A stretch of 64,000 nucleotides of DNA, taken from assembly GCA_002472565.1 (NCBI GenBank), contig DKSK01000015.1:34724-98723 (forward strand), read 5' to 3'. Positions 33,860-41,353 of the stretch are shown piece after piece. The notes under the pieces were generated by a model that was not told the origin of the DNA, searched no databases, and worked only from the letters and a program-made list of their open reading frames with translations. Source of the DNA: Bacteroidales bacterium UBA7258. GTDB taxonomy: Bacteria; Bacteroidota; Bacteroidia; Bacteroidales; UBA932. The translations under genes were made by a program, and so were the position numbers. How positions within the stretch are numbered: position 1 is the stretch's first letter; each line of letters begins with the position of its first letter.

Positions 33860-33890
33860 TTGTAGTTTACAGAAATATTTTTTACTTTTG
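33860..33890 (+). promoter_or_regulatory. Promoter of the XRE regulator gene
   Basis: TTG (33860-33862), 20 bases, then TACTTTTG (33883-33890) matches the Bacteroidetes consensus. The predicted start is at about 33896, inside the palindrome that follows. Confidence 0.65.
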
Positions 33891-33894
33891 TAAT

Positions 33895-33906
33895 GTTAAC
33901 GTTAAC
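33895..33906. promoter_or_regulatory. Palindrome at the XRE start site, probable autoregulatory operator
   Basis: GTTAACGTTAAC is a perfect 12-bp palindrome made of two GTTAAC units, placed directly after the -7 box and over the predicted transcription start. A repressor bound here would block its own promoter. Regulator identity is inferred only from position. Confidence 0.5.
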
Positions 33907-33910
33907 ACAT

Positions 33911-34408
33911 ATGAACGAAAGGATTCAGCAGTTTCTCGCCGCGGAAAACATCTCGCAGGCTCAATTAGCCGACACTCTCGGTGTCTCCAAGGCAAGCATC
34001 TCGCATATCATCTCAGGCAGAAACAAGCCGGGAACCGATTTCCTGGTAAGCCTGCTCCAACACTATCCTGAACTGAACATAGAGTGGATACTTACGGGGA
34101 ACGGAAAGATGTACCGGGAAAGAAGAAGGATGAATTTTCTCCCGAAGGATGAGGCCCTCCCAAGTGAGGACATTTCTCCGGAAGCTCAGCTTTTCGACGA
34201 GGCGCCGGAGACTGAAACCGATCCGGTTCGAAACTCTGTGCCTGGAGAATCGCAAATTTGCCATCCATCCGCCATGAATTACAGAAATTCACAAAATACA
34301 GATGCTATGGCAGAGTCTGATAAGCTGGAGCAAACTTCTGAAAACCAGAGACATATAACGAAAATAATGGTCTTTTTCGATGATAACACTTTCGAGGAGA
34401 TACGCTAG
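33911..34408 (+). CDS. XRE-family helix-turn-helix transcriptional regulator
   Basis: A DNA-binding protein of 165 residues if translation starts at the ATG at 33911. An in-frame ATG at 33893 is unlikely because it lies in the palindrome at or before the predicted transcription start. Residues about 3-58 are a Cro/CI-type HTH: 'NISQAQLADTLGVSKASISH' with recognition helix 'KASISHIISGRNKPG'. A variable acidic linker (70-145) and a conserved-looking C-terminal strand pair 'ITKIMVFFDDNTFEEI' follow. Proteins of this form are common in Bacteroidales, with unknown regulons. It lies 65 bases before pyrD, which has its own -7 box. Confidence 0.85.
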   Translation: MNERIQQFLAAENISQAQLADTLGVSKASISHIISGRNKPGTDFLVSLLQHYPELNIEWILTGNGKMYRERRRMNFLPKDEALPSEDISPEAQLFDEAPETETDPVRNSVPGESQICHPSAMNYRNSQNTDAMAESDKLEQTSENQRHITKIMVFFDDNTFEEIR

Positions 34409-34435
34409 CTTCTTCCGAGATAAGCCCGTTTTTGC

Positions 34436-34443
34436 TATCTTTG
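34436..34443 (+). promoter_or_regulatory. -7 box upstream of pyrD
   Basis: TATCTTTG matches TAnnTTTG. No TTG lies at standard distance (TTC instead). The predicted leader is about 25 bases. Confidence 0.4.
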
Positions 34444-34473
34444 TCCTGCCTACTGACGTCTAGGCTGGACAAT

Positions 34474-35520
34474 ATGTACAAACACTTCATCAGACCCCTG
34501 CTTTTCCTTTTCAACGCAGAGAAAGCCCACGACCTTACCCTGGGCCTGCTTGCATTCTTCTCCAAGATTCCTGGTTTCAGGACGCTTGTAAGATTAATCT
34601 ATGCCCATAACAGTCCAGGTATGGCCAGGGAAGTCTTCGGAATCAGATTCCCCAATCCTATCGGACTCGCGGGAGGTCTGGACAAAAACGGAGAACATTA
34701 CAACCAGCTCTCGGATTTCGGCTTCGGCTTCATCGAAATAGGTTCCCTCACCCCTAAACCGCAGGAAGGGAATCCCGGTCCGAGACTTTTCAGAGACATC
34801 CCCGACAAGGCCATAATCAACCACATGGGCATCAATAACAAGGGAGTCAAGAACGCCATTGCCCATCTCAAGGCTGAGCATCCGGAGGTAATCGTGGCGG
34901 CGAACATAGCCAGCAACGCTTCTACCGGCAGAAATGACATTCCGAATGACTTTCTCTATTGTTTTTCAATGCTTTATGATTTCGTCGACATGTTCGTTAT
35001 CAATATCTCCTGCCCGAATGTCAACGGAATCACAGATCTCCAAGATGTAGCCTACCTGTCCGACTTCATGGACAAGCTTCTGGACAACAGGATGGCCATG
35101 GACAACTACAAACCGGTTCTGGTCAAGATTTCTCCAGACCTGCCGCGCGAACAGCTCGATGACCTGCTTGATTATTGCCTCCGCTCAGGAGTTGATGGGG
35201 TCGTGGCCGGAAATACAACGAAAAGCCGCGACAAGCTGACTCTCTCCAGCGCACAGATAGAAAAAATAGGCCCCGGAGGCCTTTCAGGGGCCCCTCTTTT
35301 CCGCAAAAATCTCGCCCTCGTCTCCTACGTCCATGAGAAAACAAAGGGACGTCTTCCGATAATCGGGGTTGGCGGAATCATGTCGCCCGAGGATGCGGAA
35401 TCCATGATAGAGGCAGGGGCGGACCTTGTGGAGATCTACACCGGCTTCATCTACGAAGGGCCCGATCTTGTGAAAAAGATAAAGCAAAGTCTTGATACAC
35501 AAAAAGATATAAAACAATGA
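34474..35520 (+). CDS. pyrD: Dihydroorotate dehydrogenase, class 2-like (quinone)
   Basis: Oxidises dihydroorotate to orotate in pyrimidine synthesis, passing electrons to quinone. The start is placed at MYKHFIRP (34474), matching the family N-terminus; an earlier in-frame ATG adds 14 unrelated residues. The N-terminal amphipathic helices ('FIRPLLFLFNAEKAHDLTLG') are the class 2 membrane-binding extension. The FMN site is seen in 'NPIGLAGGLDKNGE', 'GSLTPKPQEGNPGPRLFR' and 'LPIIGVGGIMSPEDAESMIE'. In 'FVINISCPNVNGITDLQ' a Cys stands where class 2 enzymes usually have the catalytic Ser. Its stop overlaps the cinA start (ATGA). Confidence 0.92.
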   Translation: MYKHFIRPLLFLFNAEKAHDLTLGLLAFFSKIPGFRTLVRLIYAHNSPGMAREVFGIRFPNPIGLAGGLDKNGEHYNQLSDFGFGFIEIGSLTPKPQEGNPGPRLFRDIPDKAIINHMGINNKGVKNAIAHLKAEHPEVIVAANIASNASTGRNDIPNDFLYCFSMLYDFVDMFVINISCPNVNGITDLQDVAYLSDFMDKLLDNRMAMDNYKPVLVKISPDLPREQLDDLLDYCLRSGVDGVVAGNTTKSRDKLTLSSAQIEKIGPGGLSGAPLFRKNLALVSYVHEKTKGRLPIIGVGGIMSPEDAESMIEAGADLVEIYTGFIYEGPDLVKKIKQSLDTQKDIKQ

Positions 35521-36788
35521 CAAAAGCTTCGGTTTGCACGATAGGAGATGAAATCCTTATCGGCCAGATCATCGACACCAATTCCGCCCGCATATCTTCC
35601 GCTCTGGAAGCGGCCGGAATCAAGGTCAGCCATAAAGTTTCTATCGGAGATGAGCGGAAAACTATCATCGACACTCTCCGCAAAGAGTTGGAGGACAACG
35701 ACATAGTAATAACGACCGGAGGCCTTGGCCCTACCGCCGACGATATCACCAAGCCGGCTCTCGCCGAGCTGACCGGTTCGGAAAAATACGTTCTTAACGA
35801 GGGCCAGGCCGCGATGGTACGCGAAATTCTGCACAGCCGTGGTCTGGACGTTCTGGACATCAACAAGGCTCAGGCCTTGGTCCCTGACACCTGCGAAGTA
35901 ATAGTGAACCGCTTCGGAACCGCCCCGATAATGGTCTTCAGGCTGTCGGAAAAAGACTTCGGCCACAAGGCCACCCTCTATTCCATGCCCGGAGTACCTC
36001 ATGAGACCGAGAATATGCTGCCGGACGTGATCGAGGACATCAGAAGACACAATGAACTGAGCCCGATCTACCATCGCAACGTGATGGTCTACGGCCTGGC
36101 CGAGTCCGCTCTTGCCATGGAGCTTGCATCCTGGGAGGCAGCTTTGCCGAAGGACATGCATCTGGCATATCTCCCGAATACGCTCACAGGAGTCCGTCTG
36201 AGGCTCTCGGTGTACGGAGGAGTGGAAGCCTCTGACAAAGAGCGGGTAGAGGCCGAAATAGGCCGTCTGAAGGCAATTCTAGGGGACAAGATCTATTCTC
36301 TGGACGATGACACCCTGCAGCACGCTGTAGGAAAGCTTTTCAGAGAAAGGGGCCTGAGTCTCTGCGCCGCCGAATCTTGCACCGGCGGAGAGATCGCACA
36401 TCTGCTCACGACCGTCCCTGGGGCGTCTGAGTATTTCCTGGGCTCGGTGACCTCTTATGCCATCCCTGTCAAGGAAAAAGTGCTCGGGGTGCCTTCCGAG
36501 ACTATACAGATGAACGGAGTGGTGAGCTCTGAAGTTGCCTCCGCGATGGCTCAGGGCGTCAGAAAACTCATGGACGCCGACTATGCCGTTTCGACTACAG
36601 GCCTCGCCGGCCCTGGTGGAGACGAGCGGAATCCTGAAGGTACGGTGTGGGTCGGAGTGGCTTCCAGAAAGGCTGTCAAAACAGCGATTTTCAGGTATCA
36701 TAACGACAGAATCCGCAACATCGAGCGCTTCGCGGCCTCAGCCCTGTATTTCCTGCTTACTTTTGTAAATTCAGAAATAAACAACTGA
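35517..36788 (+). CDS. cinA: CinA-family nicotinamide-nucleotide amidohydrolase
   Basis: A 423-residue protein with both CinA parts. The N-terminal MoCF/COG1058 domain (about 1-170) has 'IGDEILIGQIIDTNSARIS' and 'ITTGGLGPTADDITKPALAE' and is linked to ADP-ribose pyrophosphatase activity in other members. The C-terminal PncC domain (about 260-423) has 'SLCAAESCTGGEIAHLL' and 'STTGLAGPGGDERNPEGTVW', which deamidates nicotinamide mononucleotide in NAD recycling. Start and stop overlap with pyrD by four bases indicates one transcript. The old name 'competence/damage-inducible' is not evidence of a role in competence here. Confidence 0.92.
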   Translation: MTKASVCTIGDEILIGQIIDTNSARISSALEAAGIKVSHKVSIGDERKTIIDTLRKELEDNDIVITTGGLGPTADDITKPALAELTGSEKYVLNEGQAAMVREILHSRGLDVLDINKAQALVPDTCEVIVNRFGTAPIMVFRLSEKDFGHKATLYSMPGVPHETENMLPDVIEDIRRHNELSPIYHRNVMVYGLAESALAMELASWEAALPKDMHLAYLPNTLTGVRLRLSVYGGVEASDKERVEAEIGRLKAILGDKIYSLDDDTLQHAVGKLFRERGLSLCAAESCTGGEIAHLLTTVPGASEYFLGSVTSYAIPVKEKVLGVPSETIQMNGVVSSEVASAMAQGVRKLMDADYAVSTTGLAGPGGDERNPEGTVWVGVASRKAVKTAIFRYHNDRIRNIERFAASALYFLLTFVNSEINN

Positions 36789-36872
36789 TATTAAGATATA
36801 AGAACAAAATTGTTTATAATTCTAACATTTTTGTTTCGTTAAGTTCCGTAAATCATTGAATGCTCTTATAGA

Positions 36873-36909
36873 AAGAGGCAAGCCATTGAAAATAAATGGC
36901 TTGCCTCTT
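36873..36909. terminator. Bidirectional terminator between cinA and the DUF2807 gene
   Basis: AAGAGGCAAGCCATT and AATGGCTTGCCTCTT form a perfect 15-bp stem around a seven-base loop, with A- and T-rich flanks, between convergent genes. Confidence 0.85.
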
Positions 36910-36932
36910 AATTTATATCCAAATGTACAGAA

Positions 36933-37862
36933 CTACTTCTTTTCGTTTTCCCAGCGAGTCAGAGAAGAAGAAATTATCTGAACGATCTTGATAACAGGAT
37001 CATTCTGGTAGACGAGGCGGCTGTTACCCTTGAGGTCCACCTGAAGAATCTCGGAAGGGTTGACATAGAGCCTGCTGGCATTCTGCATAGTGACATAAGC
37101 CTTCGCTACCGGGAAGTCGTTGGCCTGGATTCTGGAGGAACCTTCGGACTTGACCTCGAGGATATCGGCCTTGCCGGAGAGTTGAAGTTCGGAGGAGCCG
37201 CCGACGTTAAGGCTGGTCTTGGAGACATTGCCTGTGAAATTGAGCACGGAGGAGCCGCTCTGTGAGAGTTCAGCGGTCTCGGCATCCTGAGTCAAATTGA
37301 GCGTCAGAGCTGCCGAGTTCCCAAGGCTGACGGAGATCTTCACAGAAGAGGCTTTGACCGCAGCGGTGGACTTCTTGTCCATCTTGACCGAGAGCGCCTC
37401 CGTCGTGAGATTCAAATTCGTCACCGAAGAGCCTCCGGTAAGTTCAAGGCTGAAAGAAGACGGGTCGGCAGGAAGCGAGGAGGCATCCGCCGCGGCCTCG
37501 TCAGCAAGGGAAAGGGCGCCGAGCGAAGGGGCGTATACCACTAGGTTAAGGACTTGCACTGAGCCGTTCTTACCCTTGTACTGTTTTTTAAGTTCCGGCG
37601 ACATGCTCTTCTTGAGAAAGCCGGCATGCAGGGTCTCCCCCTGAACATAGACCTGAACAAGTTCTTTGAGGTCTCTGTTGACCGTCCAGACGGCCTTGTA
37701 AGTATCTGACTGTACAAAGGTCACCTTGAAGGCAGAAGAAGCCTCCACCCTGCTGAAGGAAGAAAAATCCTGAGTCTGGGTGAGTGTCTGCGCCGAAGCC
37801 ACCGTTCCGAAAAGGAAGCTGAGGGCGGAGAGAACTGACAATAATTTAAGAGTCATGGTCAT
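36933..37862 (-). CDS. Exported DUF2807 (GIN domain) protein
   Basis: A 310-residue secreted protein when started at MTMTLKLL (37862); longer in-frame starts reach into the ABC-F gene. The signal peptide is 'LLSVLSALSFLFGTVASAQ'. The mature protein is a head-GIN/DUF2807 beta-solenoid: repeated strands such as 'FSRVEASSAFKVTFVQSD', 'LELTGGSSVTNLNLTTEA', 'ELSQSGSSVLNFTGNVSK' and 'SLNVGGSSELQLSGKADI', with the characteristic G/S-S-S turn. Such proteins are periplasmic or envelope-associated in Bacteroidota with no settled function. It is 20 bases downstream of the ABC-F gene. Confidence 0.8.
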   Translation of the reverse strand: MTMTLKLLSVLSALSFLFGTVASAQTLTQTQDFSSFSRVEASSAFKVTFVQSDTYKAVWTVNRDLKELVQVYVQGETLHAGFLKKSMSPELKKQYKGKNGSVQVLNLVVYAPSLGALSLADEAAADASSLPADPSSFSLELTGGSSVTNLNLTTEALSVKMDKKSTAAVKASSVKISVSLGNSAALTLNLTQDAETAELSQSGSSVLNFTGNVSKTSLNVGGSSELQLSGKADILEVKSEGSSRIQANDFPVAKAYVTMQNASRLYVNPSEILQVDLKGNSRLVYQNDPVIKIVQIISSSLTRWENEKK

Positions 37863-37882
37863 ATCGTTATTAATCTGGTTTG

Positions 37883-39838
37883 CTAAGATCCCGGCTGTTC
37901 CACAAGCCTTCCCCACTCGTCCGTCATGGCTTCAAGGCTCCTCTGATTCTCGAGGTAAGTCCGTGTAAGTTCCATGATATCATCGTCTTTTCCCGGCGAG
38001 GAAAGCACGGCTTCAATCTCTTTATTCTTCTTCTCCAGCTTGCCTATCTCGCTCTCAAGGTAGGAAATGCGGTTGCGCACCTTACGGTCCTCCTTTGAAA
38101 GGATCTTCTGAGCGTTGTAGTCCCTCCTGGCTTCATCCCGTTCCGGATTAGTCTTGGGCAGGGGGTCTTTGGCGGAGGAGAGTTTCACAGACGAAGGGCC
38201 GAAGCGTCTCTCAAGCTCATGGAGATTCTCGATCTTGCGTTCTTCCAGAAATTCTTCTATGCTCCCGACATGCTCCTTGACCCTTCCGTCCCGAAATTCG
38301 TAGAGCTTGTCGACCAGGCCGTCCAGGAAGATCCTGTCATGGGAGACCACTATGAGCGTACCGTCATAGGCTTTTAGCGCCTGCTGGAGTATCTCCTTAG
38401 ACTTTATGTCCATATGGTTTGTAGGCTCATCGAGGGCGAGAAGGTTGTATGGCTGGAGCATGAGTTTGGCCATGCCTAGCCTTGCGCGCTCTCCTCCCGA
38501 AAGCACCGAAACCTTCTTGTCAATGTCCTCTCCCCTGAAAAGGAACTCGGCCAGAATGTCCCGGAGCTTCGTCCTTATGTCCCCTACGGCGATATTGTCG
38601 AGGGTCTCGTAGACAGTCATATCCTTGTCGAGCACATCCTCCTGATTCTGAGCGTAATAACCGATGGAAACATTGTACCCGACTTTAGCCTCACCCTCCA
38701 GGGGCTGGAGCTGGCCCATAATGAGCCTCATGAGCGTGGTCTTTCCTTCTCCGTTGCGGCCCACCAGAGCGACTTTCTCTCCCCTGCGTATCTCAATATC
38801 GGCATGGCGGAAAACCACCTTCTGAGGATAACCTACGCTAAGGTCCGAAGCCTTGAAGACAATGTCCCCCGACCTCGGCGCAGGAGGAAACTTCACCGTA
38901 AGGCTGGCCTTGTCGGTCTCGTCCACCTCGATGCGGTCCAGTTTCTCAAGAGCCTTGATCCTGGACTGGACTTGATTGCTCTTTGTAGGCTTGTATCTGA
39001 ACTTCGCTATGAAATCCTCGGTCTTTTCAATCATCTTCTGCTGGTTCTCGTAGGCCGCCATCTGCTGTGCAAGCCTCTCCTTCCTTAGGTCTAAATACCT
39101 GGAATACGGAACCTTATAGTCATGGATATGGCCAAGCATAATCTCTATGGTTCTGTTGGTTACCGTGTCTAGAAAATGCCTGTCATGGCTGACCAGCAGA
39201 AGCGAGCCCCTATAATTTTTCAGATAATCCTCAAACCACTCGATGGATTCAATGTCCAGATGGTTGGTAGGCTCATCCAGAAGCATGACGTCAGGCCTGG
39301 TGAGAAGGATCTTGGCCAGCTCTATCCTCATGTTCCAGCCTTGGCTGAAAGTCTCGGTCTTTCTGCCGAAATCCTCATCCTTGAAACCGAGGCCGAGCAA
39401 GGTCTTCTCCGCCTGGACCTCAGGAGGTTCCGAATGCTCCATAGCAAGGATGTCATTTATCTCGTTGAGCCTGTCGATCAGGCCCATATATTCCTTAGAC
39501 TCATAGTCCGACCTCTCCGCCAGCTGCGAATTTACCGAATCAAGCTCTTTTTCCAAGGCGGACATAGACTCAAAGGCGGTGAGTGTCTCCTCCATTACGG
39601 TCCTACCCTTGTGATGCTCCATGACCTGAGGAAGATAACCTATATTGAGATGCGAAGGCTTGTCTATGCTTCCCGAAGTCGGAGATTGCAGACCGCAGAT
39701 CAGCTTCATCACCGTAGACTTTCCAGCTCCGTTTTTGCCGACGAGACCGATCTTGTCCTTGTCGCTGATGGCGAAGCTGATATTGTCAAGCAGGGTGAAA
39801 CCGCCGTATGATACAGTTAAATTATTTATTGAAATCAT
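37883..39838 (-). CDS. ABC-F family ribosome-associated ATPase
   Basis: A 651-residue soluble protein with two ABC ATPase domains and no membrane segment. Domain 1 has GKNGAGKST and LLDEPTNHLD; domain 2 has GRNGEGKTT, 'LSGGERARLGMAKLML' and ALDEPTNHMD. The interdomain linker ('AYENQQKMIEKTEDFIAKFR') is the P-site tRNA interaction motif that defines ABC-F translation factors. The C-terminal 100 residues form a coiled coil ('RKVRNRISYLESEIGKLEKK') as in Uup. The likely role is relieving ribosome stalling; a specific antibiotic-protection role is not indicated. It overlaps tatC by four bases. Confidence 0.9.
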   Translation of the reverse strand: MISINNLTVSYGGFTLLDNISFAISDKDKIGLVGKNGAGKSTVMKLICGLQSPTSGSIDKPSHLNIGYLPQVMEHHKGRTVMEETLTAFESMSALEKELDSVNSQLAERSDYESKEYMGLIDRLNEINDILAMEHSEPPEVQAEKTLLGLGFKDEDFGRKTETFSQGWNMRIELAKILLTRPDVMLLDEPTNHLDIESIEWFEDYLKNYRGSLLLVSHDRHFLDTVTNRTIEIMLGHIHDYKVPYSRYLDLRKERLAQQMAAYENQQKMIEKTEDFIAKFRYKPTKSNQVQSRIKALEKLDRIEVDETDKASLTVKFPPAPRSGDIVFKASDLSVGYPQKVVFRHADIEIRRGEKVALVGRNGEGKTTLMRLIMGQLQPLEGEAKVGYNVSIGYYAQNQEDVLDKDMTVYETLDNIAVGDIRTKLRDILAEFLFRGEDIDKKVSVLSGGERARLGMAKLMLQPYNLLALDEPTNHMDIKSKEILQQALKAYDGTLIVVSHDRIFLDGLVDKLYEFRDGRVKEHVGSIEEFLEERKIENLHELERRFGPSSVKLSSAKDPLPKTNPERDEARRDYNAQKILSKEDRKVRNRISYLESEIGKLEKKNKEIEAVLSSPGKDDDIMELTRTYLENQRSLEAMTDEWGRLVEQPGS

Positions 39839-40590
39839 TGTTCTTTATCTTCTTTCTTACAAAGCAATACACTCCCCTCATACAGCAAGTACAACGGGGC
39901 CGCGGCTACCAGCATCGAGAAAGGGTCGGCCGGAGTGATTATCGCGGCTATGACCAGAATTACCACTATGGCGATCTTGCGGTATTTCCGAAGAGTCTCC
40001 CTCGTTATCAGTCCGATCGACGAGAGCACAAGGATGGCCACCGGGAATTCGAAGACAATCCCGAAGAGCAGGACCATAGAGGTGAAGAGGGAGATGTATG
40101 AGCTCAGATTTATCTGGTTCTCGACCAGGCTGCTGACGGAATAGCTCTGGAAAAAGTTCAGGGTGACGGGCAGAATTATCACATAGCCCACAGCAAGCCC
40201 GAGATAAAAGAGCAGTCCGGCCAGTCCGAAGGTCTTCCTTATCGCGGCCTTCTCCTTTTCATAAAGGGCCGGGGCCACGAATTTCCAGATTTCGAAGCAG
40301 ACACAAGGGAAGGCCAGGATAAAACCCAGGGCAAAGGCCACTTTCAGATGGACAAAGAACTGGGCTGAGATGTCCACGTTGATAAGTTTCATGGACATAT
40401 CCATTCCGAGCCACCTGTAAACAAAGAAATCGCTTCTTGTAGGAGCGAGGACTATGTCGTTGAAAATGAAGTCCTTGAAACAGAAAACGACAACAGAGAC
40501 CAAAACGAGAGCGCTCAGGGAGCGGAAAATGGTGCCCCTGAGCACTTCGAGGTGGTCCCAAAAGGACATCTCGCCGTTTTCTCCTGCCAC
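39835..40590 (-). CDS. tatC: Sec-independent protein translocase TatC
   Basis: A 251-residue polytopic inner-membrane protein, the twin-arginine signal receptor. The N-terminus 'MSFWDHLEVLRGTIFRSLSA' is the family signature (xFxxHLxELRxR), followed by six hydrophobic segments. 'FALGFILAFPCVCFEIWKFV', with the conserved F/P and E, and 'RKYRKIAIVVILVIAAIITPADPFS' match TatC. It is encoded 12 bases after tatA. In Bacteroidota TatC and a TatA-type protein make the minimal Tat system, exporting folded proteins. Confidence 0.94.
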   Translation of the reverse strand: MAGENGEMSFWDHLEVLRGTIFRSLSALVLVSVVVFCFKDFIFNDIVLAPTRSDFFVYRWLGMDMSMKLINVDISAQFFVHLKVAFALGFILAFPCVCFEIWKFVAPALYEKEKAAIRKTFGLAGLLFYLGLAVGYVIILPVTLNFFQSYSVSSLVENQINLSSYISLFTSMVLLFGIVFEFPVAILVLSSIGLITRETLRKYRKIAIVVILVIAAIITPADPFSMLVAAAPLYLLYEGSVLLCKKEDKEQ

Positions 40591-40602
40591 GCCCCTTGAG
40601 CC

Positions 40603-40884
40603 TTACTTAGCCTGGTCCTGGGGCTTTGAATCCGAGGCGGCCTCAGGCTTTTTAGACTCCCCAGCAGCGGAGGAGACAGGCCTGTCTATCTGGGCCTTGG
40701 TCTCGCGGAGTTCGGCTTCGGCCTCGTTGACGCCCTCCTTGAAGCTCTTCACGCCTTTGCCCAAGCCCTTCATGAGCTCAGGAATCTTCTTGCCTCCGAA
40801 AAGGAGGAGCACAACCAAGAAAATTATGACTATCTCCCATGGACCGATCACGCCCAAAGGATAAATTGCTATGTTCTCAATCAT
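40603..40884 (-). CDS. tatA: Sec-independent protein translocase TatA
   Basis: A 93-residue single-span protein. One membrane helix 'WEIVIIFLVVLLLFGGKKIP', preceded by 'PLGVIGP', leads into the amphipathic helix 'KIPELMKGLGKGVKSFKEG' with the FGGKKIPE hinge typical of TatA/E. The C-terminus is an acidic, Ala/Ser/Pro-rich tail. It is next to tatC, so it forms the Tat translocase with it. No separate TatB is seen. Confidence 0.92.
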   Translation of the reverse strand: MIENIAIYPLGVIGPWEIVIIFLVVLLLFGGKKIPELMKGLGKGVKSFKEGVNEAEAELRETKAQIDRPVSSAAGESKKPEAASDSKPQDQAK

Positions 40885-40897
40885 ATACTTCTGAAAT

Positions 40898-41311
40898 TTA
40901 CTGTTTTTCTATTCTTTCCGCGATCAGGCCGGCCATCTTCTCCGGGCAGCCGATCGGACGGTTCGTTCTCTTGTCGAGGAAACCGAGGGTCACCTTCCCC
41001 TCAGCGCAGACCACCCCGTCCTGGTTTTTCACGACCTGACGGACATAGAGCTTCGCGAGAGGGACCTGCTCTATCGCCGCGCTGACAGTGAGGACATCGC
41101 CCATCACCGCCGGATGTCTGTAACGGCACTCGAGGCTGACGACCGGAATCGTGAAACCATCAGCCTCGCACTTCTCTATTGGATAGCCCGCGTCTGCAAT
41201 CATCGAGTTGCGGGCGATCTCGAAGTACCTGATGTAATTAGAGTGATGAACGATTCCCATCTGGTCTGTTTCATAGTAGCGGACCGGGAATTTTGTCTCA
41301 TAATACATCAT
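40898..41311 (-). CDS. Acyl-CoA thioesterase (YbgC/4HBT hotdog fold)
   Basis: A 137-residue hotdog-fold thioesterase. The 4-hydroxybenzoyl-CoA thioesterase/YbgC signature with its catalytic Asp is present: 'RYYETDQMGIVHHSNYIRYF'. The rest fits the fold ('YRHPAVMGDVLTVSAAIEQV'). It hydrolyses an acyl-CoA of unknown chain. It lies between valS and tatA; a hairpin rich in A and T (AACAAAAA/TTTTTGTT, 41310-41342) separates it from valS. Confidence 0.9.
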   Translation of the reverse strand: MMYYETKFPVRYYETDQMGIVHHSNYIRYFEIARNSMIADAGYPIEKCEADGFTIPVVSLECRYRHPAVMGDVLTVSAAIEQVPLAKLYVRQVVKNQDGVVCAEGKVTLGFLDKRTNRPIGCPEKMAGLIAERIEKQ

Positions 41312-41353
41312 AACAAAAATGTTATTACAATAAACGTTTTTGTTTTATTCAAA

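Larger units (their letters stand above)
33420..33910. other. AT-rich intergenic region between queA and the XRE regulator gene
   Basis: A 490-base gap that is clearly more AT-rich than the surroundings, with no open frame of note. It holds the queA -7 box (33442-33449), a small hairpin AGGC-A-TT/AA-GCCT near 33805-33822, two copies of ACAGAAATATTT (33551-33562 and 33870-33881), a GTTAAC at 33546-33551, and the promoter of the XRE gene at its right end. The base composition suggests regulatory DNA or old horizontally acquired sequence; nothing more specific can be supported. Confidence 0.5.

Noticed and set aside
37883..39838. ABC-F protein as an antibiotic-resistance determinant
   Set aside because: The sequence is closest to the housekeeping Uup/EttA-like type with a C-terminal coiled coil and sits in a core operon; no sign of a resistance-type interdomain loop or mobile context.
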